From: Sepiola atlantica
Taxonomy: Eukaryota > Mollusca > Cephalopoda > Sepiida > Sepiolidae
Reading direction: 5' to 3'
NCBI GenBank assembly: GCA_963556195.1
Contig: OY744544.1
Location: 49,846,825 to 49,910,824 of the forward strand
Length of the DNA stretch: 64,000 bases
Part shown: positions 32,716 through 45,053 of the stretch, in pieces
Layout of the letters: each line of letters starts with the position of its first letter
Numbering within the stretch: position 1 is the first letter of the stretch
Made by a program: the position numbers and the translations under genes
The notes under the pieces: generated by a model
What the model saw: the letters and a program-made list of their open reading frames with translations, nothing else
What the model was told of the DNA's origin: nothing
Databases searched by the model: none

Positions 32716-34559
32716 GAAAACTTTAAAAATTGTTTTATAAAAAAAGTAAAGAAAGGAACACAATAAGATTTAAACTGAAATTGAACTTTATTTAATAGTA
32801 ATAAAAAAATGAATTAATTCAAAATAAATTGTTATTTTAGGTGTTTTTGCTGAGTAAAGTAAATCAAAATAACGGTGTTTCATGAATAAAAATTGAATAA
32901 AAATTTCATGAGCAAAAATTTATTCATTTTGATTGTAAACACTCTAAAAAAATTCTAACTGAGAAGTAAATAACTTCTCAGTAAGAATTTAAAAAATAAA
33001 AACATGCAAATGACGCGGTGTAGATTATATTTGATTTTAAGTTACAATATGATCCTATTTGTTGCATAGAAACTATTGTTGGTTACGATGTGGTTTTTAC
33101 TTTTTAAGCAACATAAAATCAAATACTGCAATTATTACTTTAGGGAACAAACAATAATTAGATTAACAAGCAAATTCAAAACAAACGATAAATTATTGCA
33201 AAAAAGAAAACAAACGAAACATAATTACAAAAAATGAAAACGATAAGTTAGTTTAAAAATGTATATTGAAACAATTAGCTCCCAAAATTATTGGCAAATT
33301 TTATTGACTAGTTCATTTTTCTGATTTTCTAAGCGGCGACATGGTAAATTAATGCACTGTATTAATTTGCTGTCTAATTTTTAATTTTTTATTTTTAAAA
33401 TATTAATTTATTTTCTGTTTTTTTTTTTCGGATTTAATTGTATTTTAAATACAAATTCTTCGGCAATATTCTATATTGGAATACGTCATTATTATAATGT
33501 AAAATTTGAAATATATTTCAATTTCATTTTTAATAAACATTGTTTTATTTTTATCATCATACCTTCCAATAAACCTAACTCCGAGTGGCAACATTTTAAA
33601 TAAAGAGTTTTATTTCATTATTTGTTAATTAATACTTGCCAAATAACAATTAAAGCAAATGAAAATAAATCAGCAACAGATTTAAACGGCGGATTTATTT
33701 ACACTGTCACCGCTTTGCAAATCAGACAAAACGAGTCGATAACATTTGCCAGCTATTTGAAGAGGTAACGTTTTGAATATATTCGTTTAAAATTAAAACC
33801 CATTGTGAATAAGTTAGTTTAAAATGAAATAAAAAAAACGATAAATAAGTTACTTCAAAATGAAAACATGTGAAAAATTACTGAATAGAACAAATAAAAT
33901 TCAAACAAATAATTCCAATACAAACAAACAATAAAGTTATTAATGCAAAAATAAATTTAAAACAAATGAAACTTATAAAAAAATATGTTGGATAATTTAG
34001 TTGAACGTTTGAAATTTTCTTTTACTGCTTAATTTGTTCTTAGTAATATTATCATTTTAAATACTAGAAAAAATATTTAAGAGCGAATTTAAAATGCTCC
34101 AGACAAGCATTCTTTCTATTGTTTTCAATAATCTGATTCTTATCATGAAAGTCAACATGAAAAAACAAACATTAGAGAACCTCTATTAATCCCCTAAGGC
34201 ATCAGGTATATCGAAGTCTTGTAAGGCGACGGCTATCATCAACAACTGTGATGTCAGAAGAAAAACAGAACTCAGTAGACAGGTCTTCTCTTTACGAAGG
34301 CAACGCTAGTGCAAACATTCCATTCATAATTCAGAATTGTTTATATTGCATCTGTAGAAAGACTAATATTTTGAAATGAATGCGGTAAGTTTGGCTGAAG
34401 GAAAATATCTTCGATAGAGTTAATAACTGAAATGTCGGATAAAAAAAAATGATACACTAATTGGAAATTCTATTTGCTAATGATTAATGGCAGTAATATA
34501 TGCACTTAATGTCCGATGCTCATATGTTTGTGATTGGCGTCTGCGTTGCGAATCTTGAG
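32716..34559. other. Very AT-rich unassigned stretch
   Basis: Includes a caaaaatttattcatttttg-like inverted pair near 32880-32930 and another near 32950-33000. No coding trace or recognisable element end. Confidence 0.45.
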
Positions 34560-34623
34560 ATGATGCACTCGCTACGTCTAGCCACACTGATGAGTCTTGA
34601 AACAATAAAACAGCTATCTGTAG

Positions 34624-34686
<63 letters not shown>
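34560..34686 (+). mobile_element. Hammerhead-box-containing element end plus (AT)n
   Basis: ctgatgagtcttgaaacaat at 34588 holds CTGATGA and GAAAC, but with almost no stem II. It is followed by aaaacagctatctgtag and an AT tract (34625-34686). A ctgatgaagtctcag string occurs in the 58130 element and a ctgatgagatctcag string in the 22165 arm, so this may be a distant relative. Confidence 0.4.
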
Positions 34687-34690
<4 letters not shown>

Positions 34691-34789
34691 GCAAACAGTG
34701 TTAAAATAACAGAATTCGTCTGTTAAATTATACTTTTTTATATTTTTCAATTTTTTATGGTCTTTTCTGTATTAAAGTAAAAAAAATGT

Positions 34790-35835
34790 TCCATAGGTTT
34801 CACGAACGTTTTCGATTCTTCGTCGAATCATCCTCAGGTGTCAAAAGCGAATAAATAAACACCTGGAGAAAGAGAATAAAAACGGCGAAGAAACGCGTAG
34901 AGGACGCTTTCTACATTCTTCCATGAAAATCGTTGATGATTTAAATTCAGCGAAAAAATTACGTTAAGCATTTTAAAATGTTATCACTGGTTTCACATGT
35001 GATGTTTTTATTTTAGGTTGTTGTGTTATTATCTAGATCTTTTAAAAATTGTTTTCGGAATGTATTATTTTAGTGTTATTTGAATTTGTCTTACATCAGA
35101 GTGAGGGCAGTTATCATTTTGTAGATGTTGGTAAATTGACATGGAGTTTACAAGTCGGATAGTTAGGCGGTGGGATAGGGTAGTGCTTGTAAAACCAATG
35201 AAGCTATTATCTTTATAATTATTATGGGAGTTACATTCTCCAAAAAGGCATTTAAACTTATAAATAACATTGGTTCTTTCTAGTGTTTTTTTGGGTTGGG
35301 GAGGAGTTGTTTCTTTCTACATAATTTTGGGTTCTAAATTTCTTACAGTAAATAATGAGTTTTATTGGGGATATGTATCTGTGTATAATATTTTTCATGG
35401 CTTTTTCTTCTGATCTTAAGTTTGGTTGCATTTTATTACAATAGTATATATTAATATGGTTAGAGTTGTTATTTTTACTGGTGTTTTTTTTTAAAGTTAC
35501 GAATCATTAATTTTATTTGTTCATCAACGATATAAGAACGTTATTTGTTGTTAATAAGTTCTTGTTTTATATTTTTTAATTCAATGAATAGTATTTTTTA
35601 AGGAAATTAATTTGGTACGGTTTAATAGGTTTTCCACAATAGCTATTTTGTAGCGATAGGGAACTCGCTCTTCAAATTAAAAGGCTAGAATTTAAGTTAG
35701 TTGTTTTTCTATAAGTAGAAGTGTTAAACTATTTATTAGAGGCGTCAGTAAGAACATCTAGGAATGGGATTTAATTATTTACACTCAGTTCTATGGTGAA
35801 GAACATAGTTTTCAGAAAAGGTATTGAAGTTTGTG
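34790..35835 (-). pseudogene. Penelope-like element: RT end and GIY-YIG nuclease remnant
   Basis: On the minus strand from about 35830: PFLDVLTD and a Thr-Ser-Thr-Tyr-Arg-Lys-Thr-Thr-Asn segment mark the end of the reverse transcriptase. Further on, NVIYKFKCLFGEC and NSFIGFTSTTLSHRLTIRL form the start of a GIY-YIG nuclease, in which the YIG box reads FIG. Stops separate the pieces. At 34807-34838 (minus) the element ends in CTGAGGA, one extra base, a GATTC/GAATC stem and GAAA, a hammerhead-like layout like those at 4325-5650. The order of polymerase, nuclease and hammerhead-bearing end fits a Penelope-like element on one strand. Confidence 0.8.
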
Positions 35836-35839
35836 TGTT

Positions 35840-35844
<5 letters not shown>

Positions 35845-35883
<39 letters not shown>
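35845..35883. repeat. (AT)n microsatellite
   Basis: AT run beside the truncated 5' edge of the Penelope-like remnant. Confidence 0.95.
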
Positions 35884-35884
<1 letters not shown>

Positions 35885-36231
35885 GTAATGATTTTAAAAG
35901 CCAAAGAACAACGCTAAGAAATTTTGTTTTATATTAAAAAAACATTTATTTATTTTAATGTCTTGAGACTTTCGGTGTATAGAATAACCCTTATCTAATA
36001 AACATTTCGTACCTTTTTTCTTTCGTTCTTCTTAATCTTTCTTCTCCGATCCATATTGCTACAGGCGAGTAGGATTCCGCGTGGTATGTTGAGGTTTTTA
36101 TATGTCTAGTATTGTGTGCAAGTTCATTTTTGAATACAAAAGGAAAGTTCGCACTTTGAAAACGTTGATGTATTTGTATGTAATTATTATTTAAAGCCAA
36201 AGAACAACGTTAAGCATTATTTTATCTCATA
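35884..36231. other. Segment with a 45-bp direct repeat at both ends
   Basis: aagccaaagaacaacgctaag near 35898 and its variant near 36195 bracket about 300 bases of unassigned sequence. The right copy is cut by the Helitron terminus at 36232. Confidence 0.5.
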
Positions 36232-36287
36232 TTAGCAGGGCTACCCGGCGTGGCCCGGGGCGATAAAAAAAACAAAGTAGTAGAAAT
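36232..36287 (-). mobile_element. Helitron 3' terminus, minus strand
   Basis: The minus strand reads cgccccgggccacgccgggt, then agccctgctaa against T. This is a hairpin followed by CTAA, fitting a CTRR terminus. Confidence 0.65.
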
Positions 36288-36884
36288 TAAAGAGTGTGTG
36301 TAACATCTATATATAAAAACTTCAATCTCTCTTCTTTCTTTAGCCGTCTTTCTTTCCCTGGTCCTAATTATTTCCCTCCCTCGTTCAACCCTCAATTTTC
36401 CTTTTTCCCCATATGATTCTTATCGTTTTAAATGTGTTTAACACTTATAATAATGTAATTCACGTAAATTCTTTTTACTAAATATGTATTTTATGTAACT
36501 GGATTTTCTTAAAGAAATATGCTATGTAAACAAACATTTTGGATGAAAGTTATTAATTATTCATACATTGTATTTTTGATCCCGAAATAAAATTATATTT
36601 TATTTTTTCAAGACTTTAAAATCGAATTTGAATGCAATGATTTAATCGCTGGCGGCCATGTTGTAATTTCCTATAATTTGCTTGCGTAAAATAGTAGCAA
36701 TTCTTTGATTAGCGTTTGTCGCTTATTTAAAAAACAATACCAAAGAACTAAAAATTTAGAGGCGCGTCCCTGGCGCTAAGAAACGTTAAATAAAATTAAA
36801 AGTTATTTCTAATTATTAGGTAATTAAATTAAAATATGGCTCAGGATTTTTAAATTACTATAAAATATCATGAAAAATAACTGA

Positions 36885-39830
36885 AAACAGCCCCCCCCCC
36901 CGATGAAATCTGCCCCTAAAGGGGTTAGTTTATAGATTCAGGTATACTCCCATCACCTTACTCTGTGAATTTTACATATAAATGCACTTTTCCCCGACCC
37001 CTCAATCTCTCAAGTCATCCCCCTTCCCAACTTTTTTTCACTCCCCCTAACCATGAGAAATATTTTAAGTTACAAAAAAAAAAAAAAATTGGCCCGACCC
37101 CTTAAAAGTTCGCCCCGACCCCTAAAATTTTCCCCGACCCCACAATCTCTCCAGCTCCCCCCCAACTCGTTCTTCACTCTCCCCCAACCCTGAGAAATAT
37201 TTTAAGTAAAAAAGAAAAACGAAAAAATTTGGCCCGACCCACTAAAAAGTTCGGCCGGACCCCTAAAATTTTCCCCCACTCTCAATCTTTCCAGCCCACC
37301 CCCCTTAACTTGTTTTTCACTCTCCCCCAACCCTGAGAAATATTTTAAGTTAAAAAAAGAAGAAAGTATTTTGCCTGACCCCTAAAAAGTTCGGCCCGAC
37401 ACCTAAAATTTTCCCAGACCCCTCAATCTCTCCAGCCCCCCATCCCAACAAATTTTTCACTGTCCCCAAACCCTGATAAATATTTTGAGTTCGAAAAAAA
37501 AAAATATAAATAATTGGCCTGACCCCTAAAAAGTTCGGCCCGACCCCTAAAATTTTCCCCGACCCCTCAATCTCTCCAGCCCCCTCCCAACTAATTTTTA
37601 ACTGTCCCACAACCCTGAGAAATATTTTGAGTTCAAAACAAAAAAAAAACAAAAAAAATTGGCCTAACCCCTAAAAAGTTCAGCCTGATCCCTAAAATTT
37701 CCCCCGACCCTCTCAATTTCTCCAGCTCCCCCCTCCCAACTAATTTTTCACTCTACCCCAACCCTGAGAAATATTTTGATTTCAAAACAAAAAAAACAAA
37801 AAAATTTGGCCTGACCCCTAAAAAATTTGGCCCGACCCCTAAAAATTTCCCCGACCCCCTAATCTCTCCAGCCCCCCCAACTTTTTTTCACCCTCCCACA
37901 ACCCTAGGAAATATTTTTAGTTCAAAAAATAAAAAAATAAATAAATTTGGCCCGATCCCTAAAAAATTTGGCCTGATCCCTAAAATTTTCCCCGACCTCC
38001 TAATCCTTGCAGCCCCCCAACTTTTTTTCACTCTCCCACAACCATGAGAAATATTTTCAGTTCAAAACAAAAAAAAATAAAAAAATTTGGCCTGACCCCT
38101 AAAAAATTTGGCCTGACCCCTAAAATTTTCCCCGACCCCCTAATCTCTCCAGCCCCACCACAACTTTTTTTTCACTCTCCCACAACCCTGAGAAATATTT
38201 CACGTTCAAAAAAGAAAAAAACATATTTGGCCCGACCTTTAAAAAATTTGGCCTGACCCCTAAAATTTTCCCCGACCCCCTAATCTCTCCAGCCCCCCCC
38301 CACAACCCTGAGAAATATTTTATGTTCAAAAAAAAAAAAAAAGTTTGGCCCGACCCCGAAAAAATTGGGCCTGACTCCTAAAATTGTCCCCGAACCCTAA
38401 TCCTTCCAGCCCCCCAACTTTGTTTTCAATCTCCCACCACCCTGAGTAATATTTTAAGTTAAAAAAAAAATTTTTGCCCGACCCCTAAAAAATTTGGCCT
38501 GACCCCTAACATTTTCCCCAACACCCCAATCCTTCCAGCCCCCCAACTTTTTTCACTCTCCCACAACACTGAAAAATATTTTAAGTCCCCCCCAAAAAAA
38601 ATTTGGCCCAACCCCTAAAAAATTTGACCAGACCCCTAAAATTTTCCCCGACCCTCTAATCTCTCCAGCCCCCCCAACTTTTTTCCAATCTCCCACAACC
38701 CTGAGAAATATTTTAAGTTAAAAAAATAAAAAATTTGGCCTGACTGCTAAAATTTTCCCCGACCCCTAATCCTTCCAGCCCCCCCCCCCACTAACTTGTT
38801 TTCAATCTCCCACAACCCTGAGTAATATTATAAGTTAAAAAAAAATAAAAAAATTTGGCCCGCCCCTTAAATAAATTGGCCTGACACCTAAAATTTTCCC
38901 CGACCCCCTAATATCTCCAGCCCCCCCTCCCTCACCCGCTAACATTTTTTTCACTCTCCCACAACCCTGAGAAATAGTTTAAGTTAAAAAAAAAAAAACA
39001 TTTGGCCCGACCCCTAAAAAATTTGGCCTGACCTCTAAAATTTTTCCCGACCCCCTAATCTCTCCAGCCCCACCCCAACTTTTTTTCACTTTCACACAAT
39101 CGTGACAAATATTTTAAGTTCAAAAAAAAAAAAAAAAAAAATTGGGCCCGATCCCTTAAAAATTTGGCCTGCCACCTAAAATTTTCCCCGACCCCCTAAT
39201 CCTTCCAGCCCCCCCCAACTTTTGTTCAATCTCCCACAACCCTGAGAAATATTTTAATTAAAAAAAAAAAAATTTGGCCTGACCCCTAAAATTTTCCTCG
39301 AACCCTAATCCTTCCAGCCCACCCTCAACTTTTTTTTCAATCTCCCACAACCCTGAGAAATATTTTAAGTTAAAAAAAAAGAAAAAAAAAATTTGGCCCG
39401 ACCCCTATAAAATTTGGCCTGACCCCTAAAATTTTCCCCGACCCCCTAATCCTTCCAGCCCCCCCATACCCCCAACTTTTTTTTCAATCTCCTACAACCC
39501 TGAGAAATAATTTAAATTAAAAAAAAAAGAAAAAATTGGCCTAACCCCTAAAAAATTTTGCCTTTCCCCATAAATTTTCCCAGACACCCTAATCCTTCCA
39601 GCCTCCCCCCAAACTTTGTTTTCAATCTCCCACAACCCTGAGTAATATTTTAAGTTAAAAAAAAAATAAAAAAATTTGGCCCCACCCCTAAAAAATTTGG
39701 CCTGACCCCTAAAATTTTCCCCGACCCCCTAATCTCTCCAGCCAACATTTTTTTCACTCTCCCACAACCCTGAGAAATATTTTAAGTTCAAGGAAAATAA
39801 AAAATTTGGCCCGTAACACCAATATTTCTT
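36885..39830 (+). repeat. About 140-bp C-rich minisatellite, about 21 copies
   Basis: Units of 112-150 bases contain the order gacccctaaaattttccccg, aatctctccagcccccc, ttttcactctcccacaaccc, tgagaaatattttaagtt, an A-run and aatttggcccgacccctaa. Copies can be counted by gagaaatatttt from about 37049 to 39775. The plus strand is C-rich, so the minus strand has runs of GGGG. Sequences flanking the array (36870-36990 and 40190-40320) are direct repeats of each other. Confidence 0.95.
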
Positions 39831-42489
39831 GGGACCGTTATACTTGAGAAGAACCAATATTTCTAGGGACCGTTATACTTAAGAAGCACCAACATTCGTT
39901 TGAAAATCAAGGAGGCCTTCTGAGCACTACTGAAATAACTCTTACCGGTGGCCAGGTGCGGATGTGATTGAGCAACCCTTATTTCACTACACACTCTTAA
40001 CGTAGCCTTCCTATGATGTTATTGATTTATCTGGACCGAAGTTATGGGATGACCTGATACAACCGGACACAATTTAGGGAAAGACCGGGTACATCCGGCA
40101 AGGTATTATGGGATGTTTTCAGTGACTCAGCATTTTTATCGGATTAGTACATAAATACATTAGAAAATTTCCAAATTAGTACTAATTAACATTGAAATAT
40201 AACTGAAAACGACCTCCCCTGATGAAATCTGCCCCATGGACCCCTAAGGCGTGGGTTTATAGATTCGGGAATACGCCCATCAACTTACTCTGTGAATTTT
40301 ACATTAGAATACACTTTTATATTGTATCTATATTCTCTAACATTTTTTTCTATAGGGCACACACACACACACACAAACATACAGACATTCAATTTTATAT
40401 AGAAGATATAAAGTAGAGACGTTTTTTCCCTGTACCTTCGCGTCGAATAGGAAAATAAACTCGAACTGAATAGGTTACTACAATCACTACAACATCATGC
40501 TTATTCGCTCCAGCGTGTTCTTAGCAAACTCTAGACTCTTACATCCACCTTCGGCAAATTATTACTTTCGTTCCTTAATCAGTCACTCTCCCCAAAGCAG
40601 ACACCATACAGGTAGTAGCAATAACATTTCTCTCTAACATTTTACTCCTCCCACGCTACCAGTCTACACCGGGAACAACTACACAACGGATACTTTCATA
40701 CAATTTACATCTTATTATTTACGTTAAATATGCCTTCACCTCACCACACAGTAGCATACGTTGCACAGAAAATATAACAGACGCTCCCTTCAATACATCT
40801 GACTACGTAACTTCCGCCAAATAAGATTAAGGCTTCTACTCTAAGCCTCAACCAGCAACAACAGATCACGAAACGCCTGCCAGATTCACTTAAACAATTA
40901 TACTGATTCCCCTTACCGATCTAACTTTTCTTCAGGTAATATACCGTTCCTGTTCTGCTATTTCCGTTATACATTCATCTGCTTCACTTCTTAAAATTGC
41001 TGCTACAATACTAACGTAATATGTTCAGGAAAAAAACCGCTTACAGATTAAGCGAATGACATTCCATTATTCTTCTTACGTAGCATTTTCACGTTAGCGA
41101 ATAACAAATTACATTAATATGAACACAATGACAATCGCAAACACGACGATTTATTCACCTTCATTGTACTAATAAATACATTAGTACACTTCTGACAGAA
41201 AGTACAACATTTCTTATTCGATTTAATATGTAATACTTACTTTTCCATTAGTTTACTCTTCGCAAGCCTCACTCAGATCAGTTTACGTTAGTAACAAGTT
41301 GAGAAATACTGGTGGTCGCACATTACGAACTACAGCCACTTACATATATAACTACAGGTCAATTTACTTTTGCACAAAGAATACACATCAAACATATTAT
41401 ATTACATACTAAACAATATTCCAAATAACTTTTATGTTTATGCCGGGGGGAAGGGGAAAGCCTCAGTTTACACGTATTTTTCACTTTTTTTCCTTATTTC
41501 ACGTACCGAACACCGATTACATAATACAAAAATTAAAAAATTTCAACTCTAAAATATAAGATAAACAAATTTAAGTTTTCCTTATGTTACGAAATATACA
41601 ACTCAAGAATCAATATATACCAATAATTATACCTATCACTTACTTTAAAAACAAACATGTGACTTCTACACTATTTGAACCGAACTGTTTTTTTTTTCAA
41701 TTCGTTAATAAAATAAGCAAATACTTTTTACAAATGGGATTTCAGTTACCGACTATGAGAAGAAAAAATATTCAGAAGAACAGATCCTTGAATTTTATTG
41801 TAATAAATAAGGATACTTCTGTATTTCAAACATCACTTGGAAGACTTCCATTCATTCCACCGAGTGCCAGACTGAATGTTTAATTTTAAATTATCAATTT
41901 ACTTTGATTTCACCAGAATTTTTATTTTTATTTTTTTATAAACACCGGCTCTGTCTGTGCTAAAGGCCCTTGGAAAATTAAAGAGACCTACATAGCCCCA
42001 TTAAAATCCCACCCCAATTACCTTTGCATATAAATTCCATTTTCTTTGGCTGAAAAGAAAAATGGCAAATGAGCACCACTGAAACACACAAATATAATTA
42101 ATGTAGGCTGCACAGCATTACAAATTGTATTCGGATGGGGGGGGGGCACTGAAATTACGATTATATGCTTATTTTTACTAATGGAGACTATTCTCTAATT
42201 TTTTTTCATGACTGCGATTGAGTCACGTGAGCCAAATGCCGATGGCGACCGGGACAAGTGCTGCCCGTTTTATGTTACGATTCACCTTCTGGCGAGCAAA
42301 TATACGGTCCAACATGTATAAGGTGGGGGGCATAATAATAAGTTAAAAAAACATTTTTCTTATAACATTACATGCAGACAATCCTCTTTACTTTTAATTG
42401 CTTGCTATTGTTTACTTTGAGTCGGGTAAACCAATTCCTTGATTGTGCTTGGTGGCAGTAAGTGGCGGCGACAAAAACTGCTGCCCTTA
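39831..42489. other. Unassigned stretch inside Helitron territory
   Basis: 40130-40330 repeats 36830-36990 (ctgaaaac, gatgaaatctgcccc, ttactctgtgaattttacat). A CA run lies at 40358-40374. Two diverged copies of a block ending in ctgccc lie near 42240-42270 and 42450-42490. An open frame at 41584-41883 shows no domain. No other coding trace. Confidence 0.45.
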
Positions 42490-44870
42490 TATGTCATAGC
42501 ATACATGTACACTGTTGAGTGGCAGAAAAGAGGATAAAAATTGAAATCCTCTGACATAGATTCAGTTATCAGTGCGGAAATTCAAGATCCAGTGGCAGAT
42601 CCGGTTTTACATGGTTTCATTAGGCACCATATGATTCATGGAAACATAAACAGATGTTCATTCTGTCTCAAAGATGGACATTGCAGTAAGAGATATCCAA
42701 GACACTTCTCAATCGGATACAAATGGCTACCCACAATATCGACGACTATCTCCTTTAGCTGGAGGTTTTGAGACGACAGTTACCCTACCTAGCAACATAA
42801 CAGTTCCTGTAGATAACCGATGGGTTGTACCACATAATAAACTGCTTTGTAAGATTTTAGATGCACATATCAATGTTGAATATTGCAACAGCATGAAATC
42901 AATAAAATACATTTGTAAATAATAAAATAAGGGTAGTGATCAAGCTATCTTCACAATTGAAAGTAATGCTCATGATGAAGTTAAGAGATACGAAACGGGA
43001 CGTTACATATCAACCAATGAAGCCATTTAGAGAATACTTAACTTTCACATGCATATACATCATCCCCCAGTTATTCACCTATCAGTTCATCTAGAAAATG
43101 GACAGCGTATATACTTTACTGAAAGTACTGCAGCAGATAGAGTTGCAAATCCACCTTCAACCACTCTAACAACTTTCTTCAAATTGTGTCAAACAGATCT
43201 TTTGGCACGTACACTTTTGTACTGAGAAGTTCCACTTTATTATACCTGGGACACTAAAACTAAGGTCTTCAAGCGACGGTTACAGGGTAAGCCAGTTCCA
43301 GGCTATCCGTGCGTTAAAAAAACAGAAGTTTTGGGCAGGGTATACACCGTGCATCCAAATCAATTTGACTGCTTCTGTTTCAGACTGCTTCTACACAATG
43401 TTAGAGGTTCACAGAACTTTAATGACCTAAAAACGATCAATGGTCAAGTTATGACTACATTCACGGATGCATGTAGTGCACATGGACTACTTAGGTATGA
43501 TAACCACTGGGATGCTACATTACAGGAAGCATCTATATCTGAATCTGCAGACAATTTGAGACATTTGTTGACATCATGTGCACACAAAGAAGCTTTTAGT
43601 GAAGATTTCCTTCTTAGGAAACACAAGCAACAGCCTGAAGTTGATATAACATTTTTAGACGACATCTTCAATATGGCTTTAGTTCATATCGAAGATATGA
43701 CTTATAAGATGAATGGTAAACCACTGACGCATGGACGCGTGAAATTAGTTATCAACCTCATGAGCAAGCATCAATTGTTCGAGATTGTATCGCACAATTA
43801 ATTAATGAGCAAATTCATCCTTGATGCACCCGGAGGTACTCCTGGTGGTAGAACAGCTTACTCCACATTTAAGTTGCCATTATCTAACAAAAGATGCTGA
43901 TCCAATTTGTCAAATAGAAAGAGGGTCAGATTCAGCCAAAGTCTTACAGAATTGTTCCTTGATCGTATGGGATGAATGTACAATGGCACATAAACAAGCG
44001 TTCGAGGCTCTAGATAAAACATTGCATGATCTCAAGAGACGTGATGTTGTTATGGATGGTATAACACTTTCATTATCAGGTGACTTCCGACAAACGCTTC
44101 CTATTGTTCCACGTGGAAGTCCCGCTGGTGAGCTTAATGCTTGCATTAAATTGTCATATTTTTGGAAGTACATTAAGACTGTAACGTTATTTACAAACAT
44201 ACGTGTACCTCTCAATAGTGACCCAATGGCTGGTGAGTTTGCCTCCCTCCTTCTCAAAATAGGTGATGGCAAGCTTGCAACAACCAACAATGGCAAGATT
44301 GTTATTACTCCAGGTATTGGCTCAATTGTTTCATCATTCACAGAACTTAGTAGCAAAGTTTATCCAAATATAGCCGAAAACTATGTGCTTGATGAAATTC
44401 CAGGTGATGAACAAACTTTCACTTCTGTGGATTCTACTCTCGATGGCGTCCAGGCTGTACAATACCATACAGAGTTTCTAATTCATTAGCATTGCCTGGT
44501 ATGCCAACACACAGCTGAAAGCTGGATGCCCAATTATGTTACTCCGGAATCTTGATGCTCCAAGGCTATGTAATGGAACGAGACTGTGTTAAACGCATGC
44601 AACCTCATGTGATAGAAGCTGTAATACTAACTGGTGTTGCAAGGGGTAAACTGACATTCCTTCCCAGAATACCCATTATTCCGTCGGATTCTGCAATAAA
44701 ATTTCAAAGGCTTCAGTTCCCAGTTAAATTGTGTTTTTCCATGACAATTAACAAGTCCCAAGGAAATCATTGGCAGTGGTGGGTCTAAACTTGACTTCAC
44801 CTTGCTTTAGCCATGGGCAGTTTTATGTAGGATGTTCACGAGCTTTGTAGGAATAACTTTTACCACTATA
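42490..44870 (+). pseudogene. Helitron replicase-helicase remnant
   Basis: Starts VIAYMYTVEWQKRG, then a stop, then KLKSSDIDSVISAEIQD. The Rep histidine pair expected directly after the first block is missing, and so is everything upstream. A Cys-containing CLKDGHCSKRYPRHF, NRWVVPHNKLL and a Lys-Tyr-Ile-Cys-Lys block follow. The Pif1-type helicase then shows a degenerate Walker A (ILDAPGGTPGG, lacking the Lys-Thr), Walker B (IVWDECTM), LSGDFRQTLPIVPRG, a late TINKSQG motif and a final FYVGCSRAL. At least four frame changes and several stops break it. The intact protein would cut, unwind and re-join DNA for rolling-circle transposition; this one cannot. It ends about 180 bases before the 3' terminus, as expected for an autonomous Helitron. 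Confidence 0.9.
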
Positions 44871-45020
44871 AAGGAGACATATGTTGGAACAAACACAAGA
44901 ACGCTAGGGCACAGCTCCGTGTTAAATCCTATTTTAATTACCTACATTACTTCCAGTGAAATGATTTATTTTCTGAATCTATTTATTTAACTTAAAAATT
45001 AAAATCAGGCTGTTATATTT

Positions 45021-45053
45021 CCCCGGGCAACGCCGGGACACGGGTCCTGCTAG
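45021..45053 (+). mobile_element. Helitron 3' terminus
   Basis: The hairpin cccgggcaacgccggg stands about 13 bases before terminal CTAG, followed by T. It is close in sequence to the termini at 32171, 36232 and 51904. Confidence 0.85.

Larger units (their letters stand above)
36306..45053 (+). mobile_element. Helitron, possibly one 8.7-kb element
   Basis: A Helitron-style 5' start (A then TCTATATATAAAAACTTC) at 36306 and a clear 3' end at 45053 bracket a replicase-helicase remnant on the same strand (42490-44870) and a C-rich minisatellite (36885-39830). That these belong to one element is inference; two nested elements remain possible. Helitrons are thought to move through a rolling-circle-type single-strand intermediate and often carry foreign sequence. 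Confidence 0.45.

Noticed and set aside
37350..38329. Gly-rich proteins on the minus strand of the C-rich array
   Set aside because: Repeat-derived frames that break between units of unequal length.
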